A stretch of DNA of 64,000 nucleotides from Deltaproteobacteria bacterium (lineage in GTDB: Bacteria > Lernaellota > Lernaellaia > JACKCT01). The stretch is taken from positions 62,001 to 126,000 of the forward strand of contig JACKCT010000010.1 of NCBI GenBank assembly GCA_020633895.1, read 5' to 3'. This document shows, in pieces, positions 33,967 to 43,447 of this stretch; position 1 is the first letter of the stretch; every line of letters begins with the position of its first letter. The translations under genes were made by a program, and so were the position numbers. The notes below the pieces were generated by a model. It was not told the origin of the DNA, made no database searches, and saw only the letters and a program-made list of their open reading frames with translations.

Positions 33967-35343
33967 TCACGATTCGAAGTGCGTCCGCGCAAACCTCATT
34001 TGCGCAGCCTTCCTGAACCCCTCGCCCGCGTACGTGCGGTCCCGCAGTTCTTCCAGCACCGCGCGCTGCATCTTCCCCAGGGCCTTGCCTCTCGGGACGC
34101 CCATTTCCAACAGATCCTGGCCGCGAAGCGCGGGGCGCAGGTGGCGAAGGGTCGTCAGGTGCGTTTGGACGGCGTGGACCAGGCCCGGCGACGAGGTCTT
34201 CGCCATCAGCGCCAGCGCCGCCTCCACCGGCAGATGTTCCAAATGCGCATGGATATTCGAGCCCGTACGGCGGCACGAATACCGCAATTCCAACTGCGCC
34301 TGATGCATCTCGGCCAGACGTTCGTGGGCGCGGCGGCTGTGCTTCGCCGAAATCTCCAAGCGCGCCATAAGCTGGTCGGCGCAAAGGTGGTCGAAGTTGG
34401 ACAACAGCAAATACCACCAGCATTCCCAACGATGAAACGTCTCATCGTCGCCTTTCGGCGCACTTTTTCGCGACAACGCCGCCCCCTCCCCCGTCCACCA
34501 GGCGATGGCGTCGTGCATCCGCCGGGCTTGCGTCGGCGTGGGTTTGGCGACAGCCAGATCGGCATGGTACGCCCGATGCACTCCCCGCCGGATCATCAGA
34601 TTGAGCGCGGGCATCGGGTCGTCCTCGTCGAGGGTGCGGCGCAATTCGGTCATGAGCCGGTGGCCCGAAACGCGTTCGAGGTAGTGATCGCGAATCGCCT
34701 CGCGCATCAACGCCCGCGTGCGCGAATCGGGCGAGAAACCCAGGCGCGCCTTGTAGCGAATCGCCCGCAGGATGCGCGTCGGGTCGTCCTCGAACGACGC
34801 ATCGTGCAGGATGCGGATAACGCCTCGGCGCAGGTCGTCCATGCCGCCCACCTCGTCCACCAACTCGCCCAAGTGGCGGGGTTTCAAACGCAGCGCCATG
34901 GCGTTGACCGTGAAATCGCGACGACGCAGATCCTCCGGTAAAGGCGCGGGTTCGACTTTGGGCAAATGGCCGGAGGCGGCATAGGACTCGCGGCGGGCGG
35001 TGGCGATGTCAATCTTGTGGTGATCGGGAAACGACAGCGTCGCCGTCTGAAACGCGGCGTAGACCCGCGCCTTCGCGCCCAATTTCTCCCGCGCCCGCTC
35101 CACCAGCGCCAGGGCGTCGCCTTCCATCACCACATCCAGGTCCAGCACCGTCCGACCCAGCAGCAAATCCCGCACGCATCCGCCGACCAGATAAGCCTCG
35201 CCGCCCAGTTCGTCGGCCAGCCGCCCGATGGTCTGGATGCGTCGGAAGGTCGGGCGCTCGACGGATTGAAACAGGCGCGCACCCAGCTCGCAGTTGGTCG
35301 GGACCGTCGTCGGAGTGGCGGCGCGGGACTTGGTCAACGTCAT
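33967..35343 (-). CDS. cca: CCA-adding enzyme / poly(A) polymerase family nucleotidyltransferase
   Basis: A 458-residue class II tRNA nucleotidyltransferase-type protein. Head motif EAYLVGGCVRDLLLGRTVLDLDVVMEG with the metal-binding DxD in LDLDVV, then LPEDLRRRDFTVNAMALRL, GGMDDLRRGVIRILHDASFEDDPTRILRAIRYKARLGF. It lacks an HD domain, and the long helical C-terminus is family-typical. It either builds tRNA CCA ends or only adds C or A; the split cannot be seen here. Its start overlaps the xerD stop (ATGA-type overlap), so the two genes are translationally coupled. Confidence 0.85.
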   Translation of the reverse strand: MTLTKSRAATPTTVPTNCELGARLFQSVERPTFRRIQTIGRLADELGGEAYLVGGCVRDLLLGRTVLDLDVVMEGDALALVERAREKLGAKARVYAAFQTATLSFPDHHKIDIATARRESYAASGHLPKVEPAPLPEDLRRRDFTVNAMALRLKPRHLGELVDEVGGMDDLRRGVIRILHDASFEDDPTRILRAIRYKARLGFSPDSRTRALMREAIRDHYLERVSGHRLMTELRRTLDEDDPMPALNLMIRRGVHRAYHADLAVAKPTPTQARRMHDAIAWWTGEGAALSRKSAPKGDDETFHRWECWWYLLLSNFDHLCADQLMARLEISAKHSRRAHERLAEMHQAQLELRYSCRRTGSNIHAHLEHLPVEAALALMAKTSSPGLVHAVQTHLTTLRHLRPALRGQDLLEMGVPRGKALGKMQRAVLEELRDRTYAGEGFRKAAQMRFARTHFES

Positions 35344-36239
35344 CCTCTCGGGTGGGCCGACTTGTGCAGGCGCTTGAGACCTTCGCGCTCGACATGGGTG
35401 TAGATCTCGGTGGTCGAGATGTCTTCGTGGCCGAGCAACGCCTGCACGACGCGCAGGTTGGCGCCGTGGGCCAGCAGGTGCGTGGCGAAGCTGTGGCGCA
35501 GGACGTGGGGGTAGATGCGCTTCTTGACGCCGGCGGCCTTGGCAAGCTTGGAGACCACGACCCAGAAATTCTGCCGCGTCATCGCCCCACCCCTGGCGGT
35601 GACGAACACGGCGTCGCTATGGCGGCCCTTGAGCAACGCGCCCCGGCCGTCGCGCAGATACGCCTTCAGCGTGTCCTCCGCCACCTCGCCCAGCGGCACG
35701 ATGCGCTCCTTGCGGCCCTTGCCCTTCACGCGCAGAAACGCGGCGTCCAGGTCCACCTGCCCCATTGCCAGATTCACGATCTCGGAAGCGCGCATGCCCG
35801 TTGCGTAAATCAACTCCAGCATCGCCTTGTCGCGCAGGCCGGTGGGTTTGTCGGTTTTCGGGGCGGCGAGCAACGCCTCGACCTCCGCCTCGTCGAGGAC
35901 CTCGGGCAGCTTGCGCCGCATCTTCGGCAGGGCGACAAGCTCGGACGGGTCCGTGGCGATGACCTTCTCGTCCAGCAGAAATCCCAGGAAACCGCGCACG
36001 GCGATGAGGTTGCGGGCGGCGGTGCGGGCCGATTTTCCGGCATCCCGGCGGCGACCGACGAATTCCAGCAGGTGCTCCCGACCGATGCGCTCGGGGTCGC
36101 TCAGTCGCTCGCCGTCACAATAGTCGGCGAACAGCCCCAGGTCGCGGGAATAGTTCTCGATGGTGTTGGGCGACAGGCCCTTCTCCGCCTTGAGATAGAC
36201 CAGGTAGCGATCGATCCAGGTGTCGACGGTTTGGGGCAT
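35340..36239 (-). CDS. xerD: Tyrosine recombinase XerD/XerC family
   Basis: A 299-residue recombinase. N-terminal SAM-like DNA-binding domain (IDRYLVYLKAEKGLSPNTIE, RDLGLFADYC). Catalytic residues: Arg in ATGMRASEIVNL, Lys in VKGKGRKERIVPLG, HxLRH in PHVLRHSFATHLL, His in LGHEDISTTEIYTHV with the Tyr nucleophile. Length and layout match chromosome-dimer resolution recombinases, not phage integrases. No dif site was recognised nearby. Upstream DNA is a repeat array at 36280-36436. Confidence 0.92.
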   Translation of the reverse strand: MPQTVDTWIDRYLVYLKAEKGLSPNTIENYSRDLGLFADYCDGERLSDPERIGREHLLEFVGRRRDAGKSARTAARNLIAVRGFLGFLLDEKVIATDPSELVALPKMRRKLPEVLDEAEVEALLAAPKTDKPTGLRDKAMLELIYATGMRASEIVNLAMGQVDLDAAFLRVKGKGRKERIVPLGEVAEDTLKAYLRDGRGALLKGRHSDAVFVTARGGAMTRQNFWVVVSKLAKAAGVKKRIYPHVLRHSFATHLLAHGANLRVVQALLGHEDISTTEIYTHVEREGLKRLHKSAHPRG

Positions 36240-36279
36240 GGGTTTCCTATGATCATTTCGTCGCGCGTATGCACCTGTA

Positions 36280-36436
36280 CAGAGCCGCCTGTTCAGAGCC
36301 GCCTGTACAGAGCCGCCTGTTCAGAGCCGCGCACGGTCGTAAGCGGTTGGTTTCGACCCTTTACGCCGGTCACGTCGCTACGTCGAAAGTGGCGTGCCGG
36401 GTCGGACCGGACCCCTCCCTACAGGTCGGGGCTCTG
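36280..36436. repeat. CAGAGCC-family repeat preceded by 14-bp tandem units
   Basis: Three exact-length 14-bp units CAGAGCCGCCTGT(T/A) start at 36280, 36294 and 36308, and the fourth CAGAGCC at 36322 begins a complete element (CAGAGCCGCGCACGGTCGTA ... CCTACAGGTCGGGGCTCTG, ending 36436). It sits in the amiC-xerD gap and could separate their expression. Confidence 0.85.
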
Positions 36437-36478
36437 ACGGACACCGGCGCGCGCCGGAACCAATTCGTCGCCGAGTCG

Positions 36479-38188
36479 TCAAAAGTCCCGAAAATACGCC
36501 CGCACGCCGTCGGCGATGCCCTGGGCCAAGGCGGCCTGATAGTTGCCGTTTTTCATGCGCGCCAGATCCCGTTCATTCGTGATGAATCCGCACTCCACCA
36601 AAATCGCCGGCATTCGCGCGCCCATTAGAACATAGAACGGGGCGCTGTGCACTTTCCGGTCTCCCACATTCGTATGCAGCCGCCGGGTGTTGAGCAGCAC
36701 GCGGTCCTGCACCATGGTCGCCAGGGAATTGCTCTCGATTTTCTTGTAGGAGAGCGTCAGACTTTCGAGCACGGCGTTCATTCGGGCGACCTTCTGCACC
36801 GCCGTGGCGTTCTCGGCCGCGACCAGTTCCGTGTCCTGGGGCCGGGCGCGGGGGGCGAAGTGATAGGTCTCGATGCCGTAGGCCGCCCGGTTGCGCGCCG
36901 AGTTGATGTGGATGGACACGAACAGGTCGGCGTTCTGCTTATTGGCGAACGCGGTGCGTCCCGGCAGGGGGATGAAGACGTCCGTGCCGCGCGTCATGAC
37001 GGTGCGGATGTGCTTGTCCTTGGCCAGTTCCCGCTCCACGCGCTTGGCGATGGCCAGCACCAGCAGCGATTCCCGATCGCCGCGCGGGCTCATCGCCCCC
37101 GGGTCCTTGCCGCCGTGCCCGGGATCGAGCACCACCAGCCACGGCCGCCCGATGCCCTTGGGCTCGCCGGGCAGGCGCCGCCCCTCGCCGGTTACGTCGA
37201 TGACGATGCGATAGGGATCGAACAGCGGGAAGATCTGAAAGTCGTTGATGCTCTCGATGTCGAGCACGACCCGCGCAACGTCCTTCTGGAACTGCCCCGC
37301 CCGCACCTGCTTGAGCAGGCCGTCGGCGATGGTGATTTCCTTGGAGAGCTTCGGGTCCAGCACGCCGCCCTGCACATCCAGATACAGCCGCCGGGGCAGC
37401 GAACTGCCCTTCTCTTTTTCCAGCAGGTTGTAGTTGTACTTCGCCTCGCCGGTCATCTCGACGACGATGCGCGTGTAGTCCGGGTTCGACCAGTGATCGA
37501 TCTTGGAGATCATCGGCTGCCCGGTCGCGTCGGCCAGCAGCGATTCCAACGTCGGCTCGTTCGTTCCCAACTCCGCGGCGATGGCCTGGGCGATGGGATC
37601 GGTAAGCGGATCGTAGGGCGTGGGCTCGGGGCCCTTGGCGACCGGCGTCGGTTTGGGTGTCGGTTTGGGTTTGGGCGGCGCGTACTTCGCCAGGCGATTC
37701 ATCCCGGCGGCGGCCGTGGGCGTCAAATCGCCCTTGGGATGGTCGTGAACGCACGCCGCATAGCGCTCGTAGGCGTCTTTCGGCCGTTTGAGGCGTTCGA
37801 GAATCTCTCCGGCTTTCACCTGCCCGTCGTCGGCCAGATTGCTGTTCGGGTATTCCTTGGCCAGCCGGTCATACAATGCCACCGCCGATTCCAGATCCTT
37901 ATTGATGTACGAATATTTGTTGAGTTCGACATACGCCCCGGCGGCCATGTACAGCGCGTCGTCGGCGCGGGCGGATTTGGGATACTGTTTTTGCAGCGTC
38001 TTGAAACGATCGATATGACGCAGCCAATGATGGCGAAAGGGCTTCTGGCCTTCGTCGCTCAAGAAGTCCAGGTATTCGGCTTTGACGCGAAGGTAGAGGT
38101 CGTCGATCTGCACCGCGCCGGCGATTCCGATCGCCAAAAAAACCGCCAAGCACGCCCCGGCGACGATGCGCGCTCCCCGCCCCATCAC
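36479..38188 (-). CDS. amiC: N-acetylmuramoyl-L-alanine amidase, AmiC type, with TPR and AMIN domains
   Basis: A 569-residue cell-wall hydrolase that cleaves septal peptidoglycan. Signal peptide (ARIVAGACLAVFLAIGIAGA), TPR-like repeats (residues 30-170), a Pro/Lys linker (PPKPKPTPKPTP), an AMIN domain (about 220-335) and an Amidase_3 domain. Catalytic zinc site: His in VVLDPGHGGKDPGA, Glu in RGDRESLL, His in DLFVSIHINSA, and the catalytic Glu in PAILVECGFITNERD. It overlaps mutS (ATGA). Amidases of this kind need LytM activators; a degenerate LytM protein is encoded at 60148. Confidence 0.92.
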   Translation of the reverse strand: MMGRGARIVAGACLAVFLAIGIAGAVQIDDLYLRVKAEYLDFLSDEGQKPFRHHWLRHIDRFKTLQKQYPKSARADDALYMAAGAYVELNKYSYINKDLESAVALYDRLAKEYPNSNLADDGQVKAGEILERLKRPKDAYERYAACVHDHPKGDLTPTAAAGMNRLAKYAPPKPKPTPKPTPVAKGPEPTPYDPLTDPIAQAIAAELGTNEPTLESLLADATGQPMISKIDHWSNPDYTRIVVEMTGEAKYNYNLLEKEKGSSLPRRLYLDVQGGVLDPKLSKEITIADGLLKQVRAGQFQKDVARVVLDIESINDFQIFPLFDPYRIVIDVTGEGRRLPGEPKGIGRPWLVVLDPGHGGKDPGAMSPRGDRESLLVLAIAKRVERELAKDKHIRTVMTRGTDVFIPLPGRTAFANKQNADLFVSIHINSARNRAAYGIETYHFAPRARPQDTELVAAENATAVQKVARMNAVLESLTLSYKKIESNSLATMVQDRVLLNTRRLHTNVGDRKVHSAPFYVLMGARMPAILVECGFITNERDLARMKNGNYQAALAQGIADGVRAYFRDF

Positions 38189-40842
38189 TCGTCCAGCATC
38201 GCCTTGAGCTTGGCCAGGGCATTGAGCGCCTCAATGGGCGTCAGCGAAATCGGGTCCAGCGCCCGAACCTCGTCGGCCAACTTGCCGGCCTTGCCCGATC
38301 CGGCGGCGAACAACCCAAGCTGTCCCTTCGCCGCGCCCCGGGGTTCGGCCGGATCCACCGCCAGACGCGGGCGATCCAGTTCGTCCAACTCGCCCGATTC
38401 CAGGTTGTGCAGAATTTCCTTGGCCCGTTCGATCACGTCCTGGGGCAGGCCCGCCAGGCGCGCGACCTGGATGCCGTAGCTGCGATTGGTCGAGCCCTCG
38501 ACGATGCGGTGGAGGAAGACCAGGTCGTCGTTGCGCTCGATGATTTTGACGTTGAAGTTCTTGACCCGCGCCTTAGTGCGCGCCAGGTCGACCAGTTCGT
38601 GGTAGTGCGTGGCAAACAAGGTCTTGGCCTGGACGCCGGGCGTGTCGTGCAGGTATTCGGTCACGGCCCACGCGATGGACAGGCCGTCGAAAGTGCTGGT
38701 TCCCCGCCCGATTTCGTCGAGAATGATCAGGCTTCGTTTCGTCGCGTGGCGCAGAATTTCCGCCGTCTCGCTCATCTCCACCATGAACGTCGATTGCCCG
38801 CGCGCCAGATTGTCCGAAGCGCCCACGCGGGTGAAAACGCGGTCGATCACGCCGATGCGTGCCTTTTTGGCCGGGACGAACGATCCGACCTGGGCCATGA
38901 GGGCGATGACGGCGATCTGCCGGATGTACGTGGATTTACCCGCCATATTCGGCCCGGTGATAATCGCAATCTGCGCCGACTTCGTATCCAGAACGCAGTC
39001 GTTCGGGATGAATCGCTCGCCCGGATTGGTGCGTTCCACGACCGGGTGGCGTCCGTCTCGGATCTCCAGACAGTCCGATTCGTCCATCTCCGGGCGGACG
39101 TAGTCGTGCGTCTCGGCCAGGTGGGCGAAGGTCGAGAGCACGTCGAGCGTGGCGATCATCTGGGCGGCGGCCTGGATGCGCGTGACCTCCGCCGCGACGC
39201 GCTCGCGCACCTCGACGAACAGATCGTATTCCAGCGCGGTAATGCGGTCCTGGGCGGTGAGGACCTTGTCCTCGTATTCTTTGAGTTCGGGCGTGATGTA
39301 GCGCTCGGCGTTGACCAGGGTCTGCTTGCGGATGTAGTCGTCGGGGACCTTGTCCTTGTGGGTGTTGGAAATCTCCAGGTAGTACCCGAACACCTTATTG
39401 TAACGCACCTTCAGCGACCCGATGCCCGTGCGCTCCCGCTCCCGGGCTTCCAGGTCGGACAGGTAGCCCTTGCCCTTTCGCGAAATGGCGCGCAGGTCGT
39501 CCAGCTCGGCGTTGTAGCCGTCGCGGATCATATTGCCTTCGCGCACGGTCAGTGGCGGCTCTTCGTCCACGGCGGCATGGATGAACGCCCGCACGTCGCC
39601 CAGGTCGTCAAAGCCCGCCACCAGGTCGGCGATCATCGGCGCGGTAAACTCGGCGAGCAGCGCCTTGAGCGACGGCAGCATTTCCAGGCTCGTCGACAGG
39701 GACACCAGATCCCGCGCGTTGCACACGGCCAGGCTGATGCGCGAGCACAGGCGTTCCAGGTCGTGGACGCGTTGCAGTCGGTCGCGCAGGTCGATGCGCA
39801 TCACCGCCCGCTTTTTCAGGTTGTCCACCGCATCCAGGCGACGGTCGATGTCATCCACCGACAGGAGCGGATAGAGCACCCACTGCTTGAGCAGCCGCGC
39901 GCCCATGGCCGTGACCGTCTCGTCCAGCAGGCCCAGCAGGCTGCCGCGCCGTCCGCCCTCTCGCATGGACGCGACCAGTTCCAGGTTTCGCTTGGCCGTC
40001 TCGTCGACGACCATGAACTCATCGCCCTTGAACACGCGCAGCCGGTTGATGTGCCCCAGTTCGCGCAACTGCGTGTCGAGCAGGTAACGCAACACGCCGC
40101 CCGCGCTGCGCAACGTGGCGCCGAGTTTCTTGCGGTCCATTTGATCGACCGCGTCTTCCGGGAACTGCACCGAAAGGGACGCGACCGCGTCGTCCAGGTC
40201 GAAGGACTCGTCGGGAAGCTGGTTGACCATGCGCCCGCCCGCCTGCTTGACCAGGGCGGTGAAGCGCTCGTCGTCCGCGAGACCTTGGGGCACGACGATC
40301 TCCGCCGGCTCGCGACGCACGATCTCGGCGACCATCTTTTCGTCGTCCACATAGCCGCCGCACAGGAACTCGCCGGTGGTCAATTCCGCGATGGTGAAGC
40401 CCCAGCGCTTGCCCTCGCGCACGACGCCCATGAGGTAGTTGGGATTGCGTTCGTCGAGGGTCTCCGGCTCGATGGACACGCCCGCCGTCACCACCCGTGT
40501 GACCTCGCGCTTGACGACGCCCTTGGCCTGCTTGGGGTCCTCGGTCTGCTCGCAGATGGCGACCTTCACGCCCGCGGACACGAGCTTGGGCAGGTAGCCG
40601 GTCAGGGCGTGGAAGGGAATCCCGGCCAGGGGGATGGGGTTGCCCGAGTCCTTGCCCCGGCTGGTGAGCGTCAGGTCCAGCAGTTCGGAGGCACGCTTGG
40701 CGTCCTCGTAAAACATCTCGTAGAAATCGCCCATGCGAAATAGGACGACGTGGTCCGGATAGCGGTCCTTGACCTCGAACCACTGGCGCATCGCGGGCGT
40801 GGGGCCTTTGGACGCGGACGTTTTCTTTTGGGCCTGGGCCAT
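38185..40842 (-). CDS. mutS: DNA mismatch repair protein MutS
   Basis: An 885-residue mismatch-recognition ATPase. Mismatch-binding motif VVLFRMGDFYEMFYEDA (Phe-x-Glu) near the N-terminus, core lever and clamp regions, Walker A AIITGPNMAGKSTYIRQ, Walker B SLIILDEIGRGTSTFDGLS and the downstream LFATHYHELVDL. The Glu-rich C-terminal dimerisation tail is present. ATG 40842 was chosen because MutS usually begins a few residues before KGPTPAMRQWF; a TTG 45 nt further up is possible. First gene of mutS-amiC. No mutL in the window. Confidence 0.95.
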   Translation of the reverse strand: MAQAQKKTSASKGPTPAMRQWFEVKDRYPDHVVLFRMGDFYEMFYEDAKRASELLDLTLTSRGKDSGNPIPLAGIPFHALTGYLPKLVSAGVKVAICEQTEDPKQAKGVVKREVTRVVTAGVSIEPETLDERNPNYLMGVVREGKRWGFTIAELTTGEFLCGGYVDDEKMVAEIVRREPAEIVVPQGLADDERFTALVKQAGGRMVNQLPDESFDLDDAVASLSVQFPEDAVDQMDRKKLGATLRSAGGVLRYLLDTQLRELGHINRLRVFKGDEFMVVDETAKRNLELVASMREGGRRGSLLGLLDETVTAMGARLLKQWVLYPLLSVDDIDRRLDAVDNLKKRAVMRIDLRDRLQRVHDLERLCSRISLAVCNARDLVSLSTSLEMLPSLKALLAEFTAPMIADLVAGFDDLGDVRAFIHAAVDEEPPLTVREGNMIRDGYNAELDDLRAISRKGKGYLSDLEARERERTGIGSLKVRYNKVFGYYLEISNTHKDKVPDDYIRKQTLVNAERYITPELKEYEDKVLTAQDRITALEYDLFVEVRERVAAEVTRIQAAAQMIATLDVLSTFAHLAETHDYVRPEMDESDCLEIRDGRHPVVERTNPGERFIPNDCVLDTKSAQIAIITGPNMAGKSTYIRQIAVIALMAQVGSFVPAKKARIGVIDRVFTRVGASDNLARGQSTFMVEMSETAEILRHATKRSLIILDEIGRGTSTFDGLSIAWAVTEYLHDTPGVQAKTLFATHYHELVDLARTKARVKNFNVKIIERNDDLVFLHRIVEGSTNRSYGIQVARLAGLPQDVIERAKEILHNLESGELDELDRPRLAVDPAEPRGAAKGQLGLFAAGSGKAGKLADEVRALDPISLTPIEALNALAKLKAMLDE

Positions 40843-40960
40843 GGGGCGAAACACTCGCGGGCGTTGATCGACGTTAAGAGCCGCCAACGATAACGGAGGG
40901 GCGATAGGGGCGCAACGCTGTGGATAAGTGCGGCATCAGAGTTGTGTCCGATGGTGATGT

Positions 40961-41079
40961 CAGAGCCGCGCACGGTAGTAAGCGGTCGGGTTCGCCCTGG
41001 CACGCCGCGTACGATATGTCAAACAACGATTCTGACGTACCGGATCGGACCAGACCCCTCCCTACAGGTCGGGGCTCTG
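40961..41079. repeat. CAGAGCC-family repeat, mutS upstream copy
   Basis: Left arm CAGAGCCGCGCACGGTAGTA at 40961, right arm CCTCCCTACAGGTCGGGGCT ending CTG at 41079. It lies between the YprB-like gene and mutS and its inner part resembles the copy at 36322. Confidence 0.8.
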
Positions 41080-41095
41080 AATCGGCAAACGCGCT

Positions 41096-42397
41096 TCACC
41101 CAATCTTCACCGCCAACCGATCCCGGCGATGCATCAAATCCCGGCGCAGGCGCCGGTCGTCGGGGGCGAGGCGGGTGATGGCCTCGATGACGAGTTTCCT
41201 GGCGGCCACGTAGTCCTTCGCGGTGCGTTCCAGGTCCTTGGCCATTTCGATGTAAGCCGCCGCTTCGAAGGGGCCGCCGTCGCGGGCCTCGTCGATGAGC
41301 GCCTGCCACAAATCCCGCGCCTGGGCGACACGCCCCGCCTTCTTATGCCGATCGGCGAGACGGAGCATGGCCTTGCGGCGGGTGTCGCCCTCGCCTTCCA
41401 CGGCGTGTTGCAGGGCAATCAATTCGTCCTCATGGCGCCCGTGACGGCGGTGGAACTCCGCGGCGGCCAGGAACGCCCCCGGCGGCGGCTCGATGTCCAG
41501 CGCGTCCGGCCGACGCACCGTCGCCACCAGTCGCGCCCCCAGCGGGGCGAGCGTCGCCACGTCGTAGAGATTGTGATCCAGCAGCGCCCGCAGCTTGCGC
41601 GGATCGCCGTCCGCCCGATAGGTCTCGTACATGGACGGCACCAAGCGGCCGGGCACGTCGTTGCGTCGCGAGAGACCGACGACTTCCCGCTCCAGCGTGG
41701 TGAGCTTGCAGTTCTCCCACACGCCCCGCCAGATGCGCCGCGAAGGTTTGAGCAGGTCCAGGTGGGGCATGTCGCGAATCGGCGTCTCGACCCCGGCGAT
41801 GCGCGCCCGCTCGGCCAGGAACGGCACGTCGAACGCCCGGCCGTTGTAGGTCACGAGATATTTCGCCCGCGCCAAGTGCTCATTGAGCCGACGCAGGCTC
41901 GCCGCCTCCTCGTCCCGCGAACGCATGAAGATCTGCCGCACCGACAGCGTCCGCCCTTCGAAGAAGCCCACGCCGATCAAAAACGCGCACGATTCGTCCA
42001 AGCGCGGACTCTCGGCCGTCTCGATGTCCAGGAACAGCGCGCCCTCCGGCGGCAGGTAAGAGAGCGTCAGATCCTGTGCCACGTACGCCGCGTCCCCCGG
42101 CAAAACCGAGAGATATTCCGAACATCGCGCCTTGCCGTAGATTTGGGAGCCGTCGTAATCGGTGCGCGCCTCGAAGACCGGACCGGCGTCCGTCTCGACC
42201 GTCGCACCTTGGACGAACGCCGAGAGGCCTTTCTCTTCAGCGAGGGATTCCGATTCCTCGACCGGTGGCGAAGCCCCTTCAATCGACGCAATCAGCGCGC
42301 GCAACTCGGCCAGCACCTCGCCTCGGGCGCGGACGGGCGGCACCTCGGTAGATTCCGGGGGAGATTCGGGCGCGATTTTGGGGTCTTCGGAGGCCAT
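41096..42397 (-). CDS. YprB-like RNase H-fold 3'-5' exonuclease with TPR tail
   Basis: A 433-residue protein. The middle has an RNase_H_2/YprB-type nuclease domain: GALFLDIETAESPRLDESCAFL (first Asp/Glu pair), LVTYNGRAFDVPFLAERAR (Asn-Asp), and LLDHNLYDVATLAPL (final Asp), i.e. the DEDD-type metal site. The C-terminal 140 residues are TPR-like (RRHGRHEDELIALQHAVEG, LADRHKKAGRVAQARDLW). The N-terminal 80 residues are acidic and Pro-rich, probably disordered. YprB relatives accompany helicases; none is adjacent. Substrate unknown; nuclease activity is expected from the intact acidic set. Confidence 0.8.
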   Translation of the reverse strand: MASEDPKIAPESPPESTEVPPVRARGEVLAELRALIASIEGASPPVEESESLAEEKGLSAFVQGATVETDAGPVFEARTDYDGSQIYGKARCSEYLSVLPGDAAYVAQDLTLSYLPPEGALFLDIETAESPRLDESCAFLIGVGFFEGRTLSVRQIFMRSRDEEAASLRRLNEHLARAKYLVTYNGRAFDVPFLAERARIAGVETPIRDMPHLDLLKPSRRIWRGVWENCKLTTLEREVVGLSRRNDVPGRLVPSMYETYRADGDPRKLRALLDHNLYDVATLAPLGARLVATVRRPDALDIEPPPGAFLAAAEFHRRHGRHEDELIALQHAVEGEGDTRRKAMLRLADRHKKAGRVAQARDLWQALIDEARDGGPFEAAAYIEMAKDLERTAKDYVAARKLVIEAITRLAPDDRRLRRDLMHRRDRLAVKIG

Positions 42398-42487
42398 TTC
42401 GCAATTATGTGGGGGTGCAGCTCACGGTGTCAAAAGGCGAAGGATGACGTAAAATTTGATTTCCCCACGAGAAAGAAAGGTTCCTCC

Positions 42488-43315
42488 ATGCCGATACGCC
42501 ACGACGCCGAGCGACGTTGGGTCGAGATGAAGTTCGAGCTACCCGGCACCGTCGAGCAGGTCTGGCAAGCGGTCGCCACGGGCCCGGGGATCAGCGCCTG
42601 GTTTACGCCCACGACGGTCGAGGAAAAAGAGGGCGGCGCCATCGCGTTTGACATGGGCGACGGCATGGTCTCTCCCGCGACGATCACCGCTTGGGAGCCG
42701 CCCCACCGATTTTCCTATGTGGAAAAGGAATGGAACGGGGATGCCCCGCCGGTTTCCACGGACGTCTTCGTCGAAAAGGACGCGGACGGCCGGACCGTGG
42801 TGCGTATGACGCACACCATGGAATCTGCCGAGAGCGAGTGGGACGAGCATATGGAGGGCTTCGAGGCCGGCTGGCCGACCTTCTTTCTGATTCTGTCGAT
42901 CTATCTTCGCGATTTTCCCGAACAACCGGCGGCCATCGCCTGGGCCCGGGGCATCTATCCCGGCCCTGCCGACGAAGGCTGGAACCGTCTGATTTCGGGG
43001 TTGGGCCTGGAGCAGGCGGCGATCGGCGAGGCGTGCGTCTCGGCACAGGGGGCTCCCCGGCTGGCCGGCACCGTCCTGGAACGACGACACGGCGACAACG
43101 GCGTGAACGACATGCAAATCCGACTGACCGAACCCTATCCCGGTGTCGCCACGATGGGGACTTGCGTCTGGGAAGGAACGACGTTGGCGATGGTGGGGCT
43201 GTATCTGTGGGGAGATCAGGCTGCCGAGGCGGCGTCGGAATTTCATCCCCGGCTCAAGGCCTGGATGGACGAGCTTTTCCCGATGCCCGACACCCCGGCG
43301 CCCGAAGGGGCCTAG
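42488..43315 (+). CDS. SRPBCC/AHSA1-type domain protein
   Basis: A 275-residue cytoplasmic protein. Residues 1-150 form a START/AHSA1 fold: EMKFELPGTVEQVWQAVATGPGISAWFTPT, AIAFDMGDGMVSPATITAWEPPHRFSYVE, then RTVVRMTHTMES and HMEGFEAGWPTFFLILSIYL. The second half (about 160-275) is a further alpha/beta domain of similar size, perhaps a degenerate repeat of the first. Family members bind hydrophobic ligands or act as Hsp90 co-activators; nothing here decides. AGAAAGG lies before ATG 42488. Divergent from the nuclease gene. Confidence 0.8.
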   Translation: MPIRHDAERRWVEMKFELPGTVEQVWQAVATGPGISAWFTPTTVEEKEGGAIAFDMGDGMVSPATITAWEPPHRFSYVEKEWNGDAPPVSTDVFVEKDADGRTVVRMTHTMESAESEWDEHMEGFEAGWPTFFLILSIYLRDFPEQPAAIAWARGIYPGPADEGWNRLISGLGLEQAAIGEACVSAQGAPRLAGTVLERRHGDNGVNDMQIRLTEPYPGVATMGTCVWEGTTLAMVGLYLWGDQAAEAASEFHPRLKAWMDELFPMPDTPAPEGA

Positions 43316-43373
43316 CGCCGAGACGCGGCCCTGCCTTGCCGGGCAAAGGGGCGGGAATCTCGCGGGAATCCGG

Positions 43374-43401
43374 TTGACATTCTCTTTCGCCTTGTGATAG
43401 G
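43374..43401 (+). promoter_or_regulatory. Promoter of the yceD-rpmF-fab operon
   Basis: TTGACA (43374-43379), 16 nt, GATAGG (43396-43401). A perfect -35 box. A start near 43408 rules out the in-frame GTG at 43394 as the yceD start and favours GTG 43448. Confidence 0.5.
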
Positions 43402-43447
43402 GACTGCACACTTTTCCCCGCGGGGGCCTCCGCCCACGGGAGGCACG

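Noticed and set aside
33967-36239. Integrase-led mobile island at the xerD gene
   Set aside because: The recombinase has XerC/D length and motifs, is coupled to cca, and no attachment repeats or phage genes flank it.
36280-36336. Possible CRISPR array
   Set aside because: The 14-bp units are directly adjacent with no spacers, and no cas genes exist in the window.
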